A stretch of 24,315 nucleotides of DNA, from contig JBNGIO010006054.1 of the NCBI GenBank assembly GCA_049999805.1, forward strand, positions 1 to 24,315. Direction: 5' to 3'. The position numbers and the translations under genes were made by a program. Below the pieces are notes generated by a model, which worked only from the letters and a program-made list of their open reading frames with translations, made no database searches and was not told where the DNA came from. Of the stretch, positions 10,109 to 20,190 are shown piece by piece (within the stretch, counting starts at the first letter, position 1; every line of letters begins with the position of its first letter). The stretch is from Folioceros fuciformis. Lineage: Eukaryota; Anthocerotophyta; Anthocerotopsida; Anthocerotales.

Positions 10109-13100
10109 TCATTCCTCACTGCAGAGTGCTATGCCCAGTCTTGTTGCATGCTTGTTATGCTGTTCTTTAGACAAGGCTTTTGTGAGTAAATCAGCCGGAT
10201 TTTTGGCAGTAGGTATGTAGATGACTGCAATTTGTCCATTTCCTACTACTTCGCGAATGAAGTGATGATGTATTTCCATGTGTTTGACCTTGGAGTGGAA
10301 AACCGGATTTCTTGATAATGCAACAGCCCCTTGGTTATCACAGTGAAGGATGGTTGCCTCCCTCTGGGTTACCCCCACATCTGCCAGGTTCCTTCTCACC
10401 CAAATCGCTTCTTTAGCTGCAACTGTTAAAGCCTTATATTCCGCTTCTGTGCTGGAAGTAGAAATAGTAGCTTGCTTCTTGCTGGTCCAAGAAATGGGAC
10501 CTCCAGCAAGCATAAATACAAAGGCTGACAGTGATTTTCTGCTGTCCAGGTCCGAAGCCCAGTCAGAATCGCAGTAACCTTCAAGGGTGAGATCCTGGTC
10601 CTCTGTGCCCACATAGGTTATGCCGAAATTTGCAGTGCTCTTCAGATAGCGAAAGGTTCTTTTTACTTGACTCCAATGCTCTGGATGTGGACTGTCCAGG
10701 AATTGGGATTCTAGACTGACTGGAAAAGCAATGTCCGGCCTGGTAACATTTGAGAGATAAATCAAGGTGCCAACAGCATGCCTGTATGGCGTTCGTGCCA
10801 TTTCTTCTGCTTCTTCTGAGGTTAGCTGACCCATGTTTTTCTGCAGTCTCAGCCCTGCAGCAAGAGGGGTGGCACTCCCATTTGCTTCACTCATGTTAAA
10901 TTTCTTAAGGCTGTCCCTAATGTACTTCCTCTGAAATATGGACAGTCTCCGTGCTTTCCTGTCTCGTTTAATTTCTATGCCTAGGCACCAGGTCAATTCC
11001 CCAAGCTCGGTCATTTCGAATTCTCGCCTCAGGAGATCCTTTACTTTCTGAAGAAGGCTTCCCTTGCCCTTGGTAGCTGCCAGAATCAAATCATCGACGT
11101 ATAGTAACAGGATCAGGAACTCTCTACCTTCTTGCAGCACATACAAGCCAGGGTCAGCAGTGCCCTGCTTGAATTCCAGTCTCTTCAGGTGTGAATCAAT
11201 TCTCTGATTCCAGGCTCGAGGGCTCTGTTTGAGCCCGTACAGAGTCTTCTGTAGTTTGCAGACTAGGTGACCAGCATTTGGCTGAACATAACCCTCTGGT
11301 TGTTCCATGTACAGGTCCTCCTCCAGCATGCCATGCAAAAACGCCGTTTTTACATCCATTTGTTCCAGGTCTAAATCCATGTGGGCAGCCAGAGCCAGAA
11401 CCATGCGCAAGGTAGAGAATTTGACAACTGGTGCGAAAGTGTCGAAATAATCAACTCCAGGAATCTGAGAGAAACCTCTCGCGACCAAGCGGGCCTTGTA
11501 CCTTGCTATACTACCATCAGCATTCACTTTACGTTTAAATACCCACTTGCAGGATATGGGCTTTCTACCCTCAGGTAACTCAACTAGAGTCCATGTTCCA
11601 TTTTTTATGATTGAGGAATACTCCTCATCTACTGCTTTCTTCCAGAATTTTTCTTCAGGACCTGAATATGCCTGCTGCATGTTTGCAGGTTCCGTGGAAT
11701 CGGTGGTTGCTGCAAGTAAAGCCTGTACATAGGCTGTAGAAGGTGTTGTCTCCTCTTCTGGATGTCCAGCACTCTAAGGTTCTCCGCCTGATCCAGGTGC
11801 CCCAACTGGTGGCACATCAGTAGCAGCAGATGTACTGCCCTGATCCTTGTTGCTTTTCTGCTTTCTAGACTTAGATTTGCGTGTCACTGCAGGCCGCCAG
11901 TCCTCCATCTCCAAAGGAGGCTCCTTCCACGGTCTATTCCTCTCTCTCAAACTGTACCTCCGAGGCTGCTCTTCAGGTGGCTGTTCAGCTCCATCCAAAC
12001 CGACATCGTCATCAACTTTGGCCCCCACTTTAGGTACATGCTCCAGATCGCCAGGATCATGTTCTGGAGATAAATCATCGTCTGCATTTGGTTCCAGCAT
12101 GTTTTCATCGTACTCGCCTGACTGATCAAAATTAGACACTTCCAGAGTGTCCCCATCAACTTGGCTCAACACCTGAAGGTCCTCAAGCAAGTCTTCTTCC
12201 TCATCATGTTCGGTGACCACAGCTGGTATTTGCTCTACACCACTGCCAGTGTCAAGAGTGGCTGTAGGTGGCCGCATTACCCTTCGTTCATCGAACAACA
12301 CACTTCTAGCATGACTGACATCACGTGTTGCAGGGTCATACAGTTTATAGGCCTTTATACCATCCGTATATCCAATGAACACTAACTTGTGTGCTCGATC
12401 ATGCAGCTTGGTTCTTCGCTTGGGCTTTGGAACAAAGGCGTAAGCAGGTGCACCAAAGATTCGAAGGTGTTGGAGTGCAGGCTTCCTGCCCCACCATGCC
12501 TCAAACGGGGTCTGACCAGGTACAACCCGAGTAGGTAGTCTGTTCAATAAATAGTTTGCTGTGTTAATGGCCTCAGCCCAATAACCTCAAGGCAGACGAG
12601 ATTGTTTTAGCAGTGCTCTAGCAGTCTCCTGAAGCAACTGATTTTTCTTTTCAGCCACGCCATTTAATTGAGCTGTATGCGGAACTGTAAGCTGCCTCTG
12701 GATGCCGAGAGACCGACAATATGCATGGAAGGCCCCTGAGGTATACTCCCCACCATTGTCGGATCTTAGGCATCAAAGTTTGTGGCCAGTCTGTCGTTCT
12801 CCCATCAACAGATAATCTTGAAAACGCTGAAGTGCCTCACTCTTGTATTTCAGGATATACAAAATGCAATAGCGGGTGAAATCGTCGATGAACGTCAAAA
12901 AATATTCACCTCCACCAATCGACGGTACAGAAATAGGGCCACAAATGTCCGAATGGACTAACTCCAGGGGTGCAGAGGCACGATGAGCTCCATCCTTGTC
13001 AAATGCAAACTCATGATGCTTGCCATAAATGCAGGATTCACACAAAGGTAGAGCCCCCACTGAACCTGGTATGCCATCTGAATAGAGAGAACTCTTGGCC

Positions 13101-14192
13101 ATTGATAACAGCTTTCGTTCATGTGGGTGACCACAGCGTGGATGCCAAAGCATGGCAGTCTCACTAGGGGAGAGACCTGTAGATACACCAGCAACATGTA
13201 ATATGGGCAAGCGACTCCCAACTACACTCAGCTGGTAAATATCGTTGATTGGATACCCTTCAGCCAACACCTCATCTGGTTGTGCACCATTGGTGATTGT
13301 ACATTTCTCTCCACGGAAATTAACTTGCATGCCAGTATCTGAAGTAAGCCTACGAACAGATAACAAATTCTTCGTCACTGCCGGGACATGAAGGACGTTC
13401 AACAGCTCCAATTTCCTCCCATGATGCAGCTGCAAGGTAACCTTCCCTGTCCCTGCAATTGGAAGAGTGCTGTCATCTCCAAGGAGTACTGACTGTACAT
13501 CTTGATAATGCTGGTAATCACAAAACTGTGCACGATCATGGCAGATGTGCGCCGATGCACCCAAGTCTATGAACCAAGCAGGAGTGTGAGGGCCAGATGT
13601 TGTAAGACACACAGTGAATATGACCTGTGTCGGCTTCTTCCTAGAAGCTTGCACAGCATGTGCTTCCGGAGAGCCAGCACTCTCCTTTCTCGGCTCACCA
13701 GCTTGTCGCTTGCGACAATCTCGAGCCCAGTGGCCAGGTATGCCACACCAGTTACAATTTCCAGACTTTTTCTGATTACTTGAGGCTTGACCAGGTCCAC
13801 TGAAATTGGACCTCCCGCCCCTGCTTGCACTCCAGCCTCCTCGTCCTCTTCTGTAGGGCTTGCCCCTACCAGCAAAGAGGGCTTGCTGGCCCTGCACTTG
13901 CTGTTTCCCAGAGCGAGAGGACAGCCGAGTTGCTTCCTCTTGAAGCATAGCCCCCACCACACCGTTAAATGTAAGGGGTTCAGCGTCAATCTTCAAAGCC
14001 TTTGAGAGACGAGCTTCGACCTTCGCCATGGCTTGCTGGCCGGTGACAAAGGGCTCGTAGCTCGGAGGAAGTGAATTCAACAATCTGCAACTGGCATCAT
14101 AGTCGGTAATCTTCGTTCCTGTAGAACTTAGCTTGGCTCGGGCAATGCGAAAACGTGCAACATAGTGCTCCACTGTCTCACCCTCTTGCATT
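10109..14192 (-). pseudogene. Copia II gag(C-term)-protease-integrase-RT-RNase H polyprotein
   Basis: One minus frame runs from the gag frameshift near 14195 to the stop at 10109. In order it has: the rest of gag (MQEGETVEHYVARF); the zinc knuckle CNWCGIPGHWARDC (about 13712-13757); a protease site WFIDLGASAH (DLGA where DSGA/DTGA is expected, about 13546-13577); the integrase zinc region (LWHPRCGHPH to CESCIYGKHH); integrase catalytic blocks HSDICGP, LRSDNGGEY and NGVAEK; RT with KTAFLHGML, LYGLKQSPRAWN and LLLYVDDLIL; and RNase H with CDSDWA, SSTEAEYK, CDNQGAVAL and KNPADLLTKAL. Three in-frame stops interrupt it: TGA 12775-12773 and TGA 12589-12587 (both where Arg is expected) and TAG 11776-11774. 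Each is one C-to-T step from a sense codon. RT and RNase H together (10109-11773) remain open. Confidence 0.95.
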
Positions 14193-14769
14193 CTAAGAGA
14201 GTGGTATTTTGCTGATCAGCCATGGAAGCCGCCATATCGTGGGATGCAAACATCGTTGCCAGGTGCGTCCACATGTCCATGGCAGAGTCCCCAGGCCCAT
14301 CGGAGGCTTGCCTCATCATCTCTGGAGACAAACCTGATCTAATCAGGTTCTTTGCTCGGATGTCAGCCAAATGCCAAACCGGCATGTCTGCGGAGGTTAC
14401 TTCAGGTTTGAGAGTCTCCCCATTCACCATGTGCCACAAATTCTTTTCTTCAAGTGCGCCTTGCATGCGCATCGCCCATATATCGTATTCGCTTCCAGTA
14501 ACAAGGCGGTCCTTTTCCTTAAACCCGCCACTGGTAAGAGATTGAAGTGCCTGGAGCACATCCTCCCTCGCTTTGTTGTCTAAATCACCCATTCTTCTAC
14601 TTGGATCTGACCAGTTGGTAGCTACTGACGCTCGTGCTGAATCAACATCCGTGCCCCCCGCAGACCTAGTGTCTGTGTTTAAATCTTCGTCATCAAGGTC
14701 TATCAGACCAGCTTCACTTGCAAGATGCTGCAGCCAGGTGGGCGTCCCGTACAGCCCTTCTTCACTCAT
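14193..14769 (-). pseudogene. Copia II gag N-terminal part (frameshifted from pol)
   Basis: The frame opens at an ATG at 14769-14767 (MSEEGLYGTPTWLQHL). An acidic, Ser/Thr-rich N-terminus precedes the conserved gag core: SEYDIWAMRMQGALEEKNLWHMV (a copia GYDxW-like block), MWTHLATMFAS and ADQQNTTLL. Near 14193-14200 the frame shifts by one base relative to the downstream frame, whose MQEGETVEHYVARF is the direct continuation of gag. A single-base deletion in this copy is the simplest explanation. A programmed frameshift inside the gag core is unlikely because related copia elements translate this region in one frame. Gag forms the particle that packages element RNA. Confidence 0.88.
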
Positions 14770-14811
14770 CAGCAGCTATCATTTTTAGACTCGACTTATT
14801 CGCTGTTGACA

Positions 14812-15303
14812 CTATGTGCAAATATTGTGATTTTGTTGGGTAGCAAGTGACTCTAAGATTTTGGTTTGTTCCTGGATTTGCGGTTTTGCAAGAATGAACA
14901 ACTTAGCATCTACTTGCTGCAGGTGGGAGTCAAGTCTAGTGATCTGGTCAGTAAGACTATCTAAGGTTGACAAGATGTGTTGGGTGCGACAAAGTGCAGT
15001 GCCGTTTATGTTATCCAGATGCTGGGTAAGGTGCTGCATAGAGACAGTGAGAGACTCTTCCCTCTCCCTTGTCAAAGACTCAACATGACGACACGCTGAT
15101 TCTCTACGACTGTTCGCTAGAGACCTGCAGTAAGCATGAATGCTCGGATTGGGAGTGGCAAGGTGTGGAATTCTCTCAAGAAAGTTGTGCAGCCTACTGA
15201 CGTGCTGTCCCCTTGGCGAAGGGATGTTTGTGACTTCGTAAGGTGGGACTGTATGGAAAACTCTTCGCTGGTTTCCACGGCTGTGCCTCTGGCGTGGTGC
15301 CAT
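14812..15303 (-). CDS. Extra ORF upstream of gag in Copia II (163 aa, coiled-coil)
   Basis: An uninterrupted minus-strand frame runs from an ATG at 15303-15301, in good initiation context (A at -3, G at +4), to TAG at 14814-14812, 42 bp before the gag ATG. The product starts basic (MAPRQRHSRGNQRR), has a Pro/His-rich middle, then a long heptad-like stretch from about residue 72 (RHVESLTREREESL; LSTLDSLTDQITRLDSHLQQ) that looks like a coiled coil. It has no gag knuckle, protease or membrane segment, and I do not recognise it. Copia elements normally have only gag-pol here. It may encode an accessory or nucleic-acid-binding oligomerising protein, or be non-coding leader that happens to be open. 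It is intact although gag-pol has four lesions, but over 0.5 kb that is weak evidence for selection. Confidence 0.55.
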   Translation of the reverse strand: MAPRQRHSRGNQRRVFHTVPPYEVTNIPSPRGQHVSRLHNFLERIPHLATPNPSIHAYCRSLANSRRESACRHVESLTREREESLTVSMQHLTQHLDNINGTALCRTQHILSTLDSLTDQITRLDSHLQQVDAKLFILAKPQIQEQTKILESLATQQNHNICT

Positions 15304-15305
15304 CT

Positions 15306-15416
15306 TCAAGCACCAGACTGGTTTTTGTTTGACATTTGTGCAGGCGCAACTGCGCACGCCTTCCTCTCCGCTATTCTGAGGTTAGCGACGTCATCAGAAA
15401 GTCTGCTGATCGACAT
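15306..15416 (-). other. Short 36-codon ORF abutting the Copia II extra ORF
   Basis: On the minus strand an ATG at 15416-15414 opens 36 codons (MSISRLSDDVANLRIAERK...) ending in TGA at 15308-15306, two bases before the ATG of the 163-codon ORF and in another frame. It could be an upstream ORF regulating translation, or the displaced N-terminus of the extra protein after a one-base change. Evidence is only frame and position. Confidence 0.3.
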
Positions 15417-15495
15417 AAGGTGCGTGAACAACTGCTGATCATTGATTCACAGGTCTCACCGGGATCTAGGGGCAAAATCTTGACCCTCTTCTTGT

Positions 15496-15507
15496 GCTCT
15501 GATACCA
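15496..15507 (-). promoter_or_regulatory. Copia II primer binding site (initiator tRNA-Met)
   Basis: On the minus strand TGGTATCAGAGC begins directly after the 5' LTR end CACGTCA. This is the standard complement to the plant initiator tRNA-Met 3' end used by copia elements to prime minus-strand DNA synthesis. Confidence 0.95.
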
Positions 15508-15739
15508 TGACGTGGATCGAGCTAGCATCACGCACGTATGCAGATCGCATAAGAGTATATTCAATATTGCACGGGAACGTGCTGGTGGCTTACACGCGGC
15601 TTGTCCATGTCGCTTGACATCTCGGTAGTTAGAAAAACAAATAACTGTCCTAGCATGTAACCCTAACTACTTCTAGGTATAGACAATTATATATATATAT
15701 AGTTTTAGGTTTAGGGTGAAACGAAACACTACGCCGTCA
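15508..15739 (-). repeat. Copia II 5' LTR (232 bp)
   Basis: This is the complete LTR copy, with TG...CA ends in both orientations (TGACG/CGTCA). On the minus strand a TATATATATATA box (about 15700-15687) is the likely promoter, preceded by a degenerate telomere-like CCCTAAACCTAAAA. It matches the LTR at 9568-9895 with three transitions. Confidence 0.95.
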
Positions 15740-15744
15740 GATCT
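15740..15744. repeat. Target site duplication GATCT, right copy (Copia II)
   Basis: This is the right-hand copy of the GATCT duplication. The endonuclease frame (…YCRLGD) ends here and continues at 9567 on the other side of Copia II. Confidence 0.95.
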
Positions 15745-16197
15745 CCCAGCCTACAGTAGAGACTACTCCTATTAGTGGCAGCGTTGGGCACATAAATATT
15801 GTAGATTCCGATTGGGCCTTGAGGTGTTTGCAACACCAGCCACACAAACCTCCCACCTTCATCTTGCCGCGATTCCAGGATGTTGTGGGCTTGTTTTGGG
15901 TGAATTGTGATGGACACACCTCCACAAGTTGCTGACGCTCGCTGAGGAGAATGCTCTTCTCCTCTTGCTTCATCTGCTCTAGCTGCCACCCATTCTGTTC
16001 TACCTAGAAGAAAGATCTTCTTCACTTTCTGGATATGCTCCATTGAGAGTTTATGCTCTTACAGGCATACAATATCCCAAGTGACTTCCTCTTCTTACAG
16101 ATGCTTCAGCCTTCTACACTTCAAAGCCGTCCTTGACCATCCCCCCAAACCCCTAACATTCCAAGAAATGATCCGCAGGTGCGTCCCCCTCTCATAA
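15740..16197 (-). pseudogene. LINE ORF2, 5' portion: endonuclease N-terminal half
   Basis: The minus frame opens near 16197 and shows apurinic-endonuclease-type motifs in order: RIISWNVRGLGGW (metal-binding Asn, about 16130-16168), CL.EHKLS with the catalytic Glu region (about 16045-16065), GGVSITIHPKQ, and YNIYVPNA with the conserved Tyr (about 15785-15810). Two in-frame TAA codons occur, one replacing the residue before EHKL. The frame runs into the Copia II insertion after YCRLGD and continues at 9567 with QLDDQIPWMLAGDIN. This enzyme nicks target DNA to start LINE integration. The start codon of ORF2 is not clear because of decay. Confidence 0.9.
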
Positions 16198-16839
16198 TTT
16201 TTTAGAGTATCGATTCCGGACAGCACATGTCTTGGGCACCCTAGCCCTAGACATGAATCTGGACCGCGCCAAATGGCTCATGGGACATTCTTTGAAGCCT
16301 TTCAGACTTGCGAATGACGGGAGCAATCCTCCTGTCATAAACTCCTGAAATCCTTTCAATTTCACCCACTGCCGTATCCGGAGTCCATATCCTGTCGTTT
16401 GCCCAGGGCACGTCCAAGGTCCACCTCCATTCTGGGATAAGCGGCATAGTTGGTCCATAAACTTGTTTTAGACGGATTTCAACAAAAAAATTGATCATCC
16501 TTCTGATAGACACCACTGAAGAACTCCACCTCCTTACCTTCCTTACCTGCAAGGACCCCTCCGGATAACAAGTCAAAGATCTTTTCCTGCCCTGAGTGCT
16601 ATTGATGCAGTGTAATGATAAGAGGTAGCTGCTCCCCCCCCGCCTCCTATCATAACCAGATAAGAGCAAATGTCTTGAATCTTCCTCGTAACCTTTAGGT
16701 TGATTGAATACTGTCGGCATTTCGTCCTTGTTATTCCTTCCAACTTTCTGCACTCCTAGCCACTAAGCAAGCTAGGTTCCTCCTACCCTGGAGGAGGGTG
16801 CACTTGCTACGCCACCTTGATCTACACTAGGTCCCTTTC
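16198..16839 (-). other. LINE region between ORF1 and ORF2
   Basis: These 640 bases lie between the ORF1 stop at 16840 and the endonuclease start. Two overlapping minus frames are open in parts. The longer (about 16247-16753) ends with a protein-like stretch (EWRWTLDVPWANDRIW; RISGVYDRRIAPVIRK), so it may be a decayed ORF1 C-terminus or the ORF2 N-terminus. I recognise no domain. Confidence 0.35.
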
Positions 16840-18025
16840 TCAGGAGGTTAGCGAAGAGGTACTTCCTTCATCCCTAGAGAAAATAGCTTGAACCTCATGC
16901 CATTCAGGCTCCGTATCCTCATCGTCCTCAGCACAAGGAGTGGAGAAAACGTCGTCCTCGGATGCATACACCGCATTATCTTGCATGGTGGGGCTGACAT
17001 AGTCAAACAAGGATTTTTCCAAACATGTTGATCAAATTCCATCCTCACTAGATCCCAATCCCGCTCCAATTTTGCGGTGACCACGCACTGCCAATGGATC
17101 ATTCACCTCACCAGATGAGATCTTCTTGTGAATCCTATTTCCGCCCCTCGGCCCTTCCAGCACTTTGATCTTTTTTCCATTCGGAGAGGTTATATCCAGG
17201 GCCGTACGTTGAACCACTCTGTTCAACGCCTTCCTTGCCTTGGCCACCGTGATCTAATCTTGCGGCTTATGACCTGCTTAAGGGTCCTCCAAGACCCGGG
17301 TCCTCTTCCCCACAGACACCTCCATATTCCTATGTTTGCCTGTTTTCAAGACAAATGATGTCGCAGCTGTCTAGGTAGGAGAATTGTAGGCCGGTCCTAC
17401 GACTGGCTCTAAGATTCCAGCAATACCGAGATCCCCTCCTTGATCGGGAGCCTGGTGTACCGATGCTGACACAATGTTTACTAGTGAAGCCATCCCCGGG
17501 GAGACAAGCGACTATTGCCCGTGAAAAACCATGGCAGACTTCCTCCCCAAGTCCTCACTGACTTCATTAGAGGGAGCTTCAGGTCCTGACCACCGGCTCA
17601 AAACCGAAGGAGACAACACATCACTGAGCTTCTGAGGAGGCAATCTCGGCAAGTCTCCAGTAATTATGATAGTTTCTAGATCAGCCCCTGTGCAAGCACA
17701 ACTCTCCCCCTCGATTCTTGAAGTAAGGGGCCTCTTTACCAATTCGGCAACCCGTCTACCTTTGTATTGCACGCCCTTCACCTCAGATCCCGCCGCTTGC
17801 ACACATACAAAGTCCTCCAACTTACAATCTACGTTAGCTACCCCAAGAGCTGAATCAGAAATCGTCTTCTTAAATTTGGCAGGCAAGCTTACTGCCGAAC
17901 TCGCCTCCCCACCTTGAAAGGCCCCTGCCCATGAGTCTCTTCCACTGCAAGCCAACCAATCTCCTGCCTCCCCCTGGCCTAACCAACAACATCCTCCATG
18001 GCATCCTGCACGCCTCCCTTCTTCT
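16840..18025 (-). pseudogene. LINE ORF1, C-terminal portion (third repeat module and tail)
   Basis: One minus frame runs from the Copia III junction at 18025 (EGRRAGCHGGCCW) to a TGA at 16840, with about five in-frame stops (for example after MVFHGQ near 17512 and at 17034-17032). The first part is a diverged copy of the module also seen at 23340-23880: compare SLPAKFKKTISDSALGVANV and LTSRIEGESCACTG with the copy across the insertion. The tail is basic (KARKALNRVVQ; SPNGKKIKVLEG), then acidic (AEDDEDTEPEWHE). ORF1 of L1 elements encodes the RNA-binding particle protein. No clear CCHC knuckle is visible in this copy. Assignment as ORF1 rests on position upstream of ORF2 and frame continuity across Copia III. 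Confidence 0.75.
18021..18025. repeat. Target site duplication CTTCT, left copy (Copia III)
   Basis: CTTCT precedes the LTR at 18026 and recurs after the other LTR at 23340-23344. The LINE ORF1 frame joins across it (…VESREE to EGRRAG). Confidence 0.93.
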
Positions 18026-18286
18026 TGTTGAAATAGCACCACTAGCTTAGATGGACTCCATAGTACATTCCTTATGGTGCACAAGATGCTACATGTAGAG
18101 CCTTCAGGCGGGGCAACCCTCGATAAGGTAAGCCTTAGTCTCGAGGGTGCAATATCCTGGTATATCCTTATATATCCTGATAACACTTAGGTGGTAGATA
18201 ACTACGAGTTCAATATGGGATAATCTTCACTATCCAAAGTGTTGTATGCTCTTAATAACAATTCAATTAGAGCTTGATTTCTAACA
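18026..18286 (-). repeat. Copia III 3' LTR (261 bp)
   Basis: This is a direct repeat of 23089-23339. It has an extra 10 bases near 18155-18170 that form a short tandem (TATATCCTTA, TATATCCTGA). It contains a near-perfect hairpin at 18116-18148. Confidence 0.95.
18116..18148. other. Hairpin in Copia III LTR
   Basis: ACCCTCGA-TAAGG, loop TAAG, then CCTTA-GTC-TCGAGGGT form a 13-bp stem with a 3-base bulge. The same 33 bases are unchanged in the other LTR at 23179-23211, although the two LTRs differ by about 5% overall. Confidence 0.75.
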
Positions 18287-18299
18287 CTCCCCCTCAAGC
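18287..18299 (-). promoter_or_regulatory. Copia III polypurine tract
   Basis: On the minus strand TTGAGGGGGAG abuts the TGTTAG start of the 3' LTR. It follows directly on the RNase H stop codon (TGA at 18302-18300), so there is essentially no 3' UTR before the tract. Confidence 0.85.
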
Positions 18300-18897
18300 T
18301 CAAACTATTTGTAACACTCCAAGTAGTTCACGAAAGTGTAAGAACTTATCTCTACCTAGCGACTTAGTAAAGATATTTGCTACTTGGTCTTCGGTCTTCA
18401 CATGCCAAAGATCGATCTTCTCAAATAATACCACTTCCCTAATGAAATGATAATGTACTTCTATGTGCTTCGAACGAGCATGAAACACAGGATTAGTAGC
18501 TAACCTCATGCTACTAATGTTGTCACAGTAGATTGTGACCTTGCTGTTCACTATATTTCCAAGATCATGTAGCAACTTCTGCAACCAAGTTGCTTCACAG
18601 GCTCCCATTGCAGCTCCTCGATACTCTGCTTCTGTGCTTGACAAAGCAAATGTCGGTTGTTTCTTGCTTTGCCAGCTGATCATACTTTTTCCCAGACTGA
18701 ATGCATATCCATTGGTTGATCTTCTGTCATACGCACAACCGGCCCAATCAGCATCTATATATCCCGTCAGTTCAAGATGCTTCCTATGCTCATAGAGCAA
18801 TCCAAATTGAGTGGTTCCTTTCATATATCTCATGATTCTTCTAACTGCATCCAAGTGTGGTTTCCTTGGGTTTTGCATGAATTGACTAATCATCCTA
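18300..18897 (-). pseudogene. Copia III RNase H domain
   Basis: The minus frame is open from MISQFMQNPRKPHLDAV to the TGA at 18300. It shows YIDADWAG (first catalytic Asp region), SSTEAEYRGA (Glu), YCDNISSMRLATNPV (Asp) and HFIREVV, ending EDQVANIFTKSLGRDKFL. RNase H removes the RNA template during reverse transcription. All four blocks look intact. A one-base deletion near 18893-18898 separates it from the RT frame. Confidence 0.92.
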
Positions 18898-20190
18898 CTA
18901 CATAACTTAAGTCAGGACGTGTGATAGTCAAGTAGATCAAACTTTCGACCATCTATCAGTACATGGTCACATTTTCCAGCTCAGTTCCTACATCCATTTG
19001 CAGCTTGACGTTTTGCTTAAATGGTATATCCATCGCTTTGCAATCTGCCATGCCATACTTCTGCAACATATCCTTAGCATATTGTTTTTGCAATAGCCAT
19101 ATTCCTTGAGGTGTAGACACAACCTCAATTTCTAAGAAGTATTTGAGTTCACCAAGATCCTTCACCTTGAACTCATTTTGCAGATTCACCTTGACATCTA
19201 CAATACCATCTGCACTATCTCCTGTGATGATCAAGTCGTCAACATAAACGACAAGACAAACTTGTCCTACCTTGGTCTGTTTTACAAATAGACTGTGATC
19301 TGCGGCTCTAATCACAAACCCTCGCTCCTTCAAATAGCTTGTGATACGAGCATTCCATGCTCTAGGTGCCTGTTTGAGTCCATACAATGCCTTCTTCAGT
19401 TTGCATACGTACGTTGGAAACTTAGGATGAACATAGCCTTCAGGCTGTTCCACGTACACTTCCTCCCGCAACTCACCATTCAAGAAAGCATTCTTGACAT
19501 CTATTTGCCATAACTTCCATCCTTTAGCTGCTGCTAATGCTATGACTATCCTTACAGTTGTCATCTTGGCTACTGGACTAAAGGTTTCCTCATAATCAAG
19601 ACCATACTATTGTGCATATCCTTTTACAACCATCTTGGCCTTGTAACGCTCCAGCGTTCCATCTAACTTGAACTTTAGCTTGTACACCCACTTAGAACCA
19701 ATAGGAACCTTGCCATCAGGCAATTGAACCAAATCCCACGTTTCGTTCTCAACTAATGCTGAGTATTCTTCATCCATGGCTTGACACCACTTATCATCTG
19801 TCACTGCCTCAGCAAGCTTGGCTGGCTCCTTACAAGCTGTGACCCTTGTCATATACACATAATGTTGCGCATTGTAGCTTGTATAGGTGTACCTGTCAAT
19901 GGGTTTCCTAACCCTGTCAAATCTTCTTGGTCTTGGTTCAGTTTGAACCTGCCTTACATATCGTTGCTCCTTAGCACCTGGCATTTCCACAGACTGAATG
20001 CCAAACTCATTGTCAATGCTCTCACTACTTGAGGATTCATATCCCTCATTTCCAGTTTTGCTGCTTTCTACTCTCCCCCTCAATGACATGTTCGGGTCAG
20101 TGGTCTTGGGTTTACCATTCCGCAGTCTTCCAGACCATGGATTCACCGTTGGTGATCCACCATTGGTTACATCCTCACTCTTTGCTGGAG
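18898..20190 (-). pseudogene. Copia III integrase tail and reverse transcriptase
   Basis: The minus frame starts after a frameshift near 20195. An acidic/Ser-rich integrase tail (GYESSSSESIDNEFG) leads to the RT entry block WCQAMDEEYSALVENETWDLV and RYKAKMVVKGYAQ. A TAG at 19609-19607 follows, where copia proteins have Gln. After it come [39 protein letters not shown] and the catalytic [12 protein letters not shown] (about 19220-19255). Two consecutive stops, TGA 18958-18956 and TAG 18955-18953, precede the conserved LIYLTITRPDLSY block. Each stop is one C-to-T change from the expected Arg or Gln codon. The YVDD site itself is intact. Confidence 0.92.

Larger units (their letters stand above)
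9568..15739 (-). mobile_element. Copia II: full-length Ty1/copia retrotransposon
   Basis: The element is bounded by direct LTRs (TGACG...CGTCA) and a perfect 5-bp target duplication GATCT. On the minus strand it reads: 5' LTR, tRNA-Met primer site, an extra ORF, gag, protease, integrase, RT, RNase H, polypurine tract, 3' LTR. The domain order (integrase before RT) is diagnostic of copia. Its LTRs differ at only 3 of about 228 aligned bases by eye, making it the youngest dated insertion here. One frameshift and three in-frame stops in gag-pol make this copy non-autonomous. Confidence 0.96.

Noticed and set aside
14193-14200. Programmed ribosomal frameshift in Copia II gag
   Set aside because: The shift falls inside the gag core rather than at a gag/pol border, and I saw no convincing slippery site with a following structure; an indel is simpler.
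14812-15357. Longer version of the Copia II extra ORF starting at 15357
   Set aside because: The upstream codon is GTG; the first ATG, in good context, is at 15303, so the shorter form was annotated.
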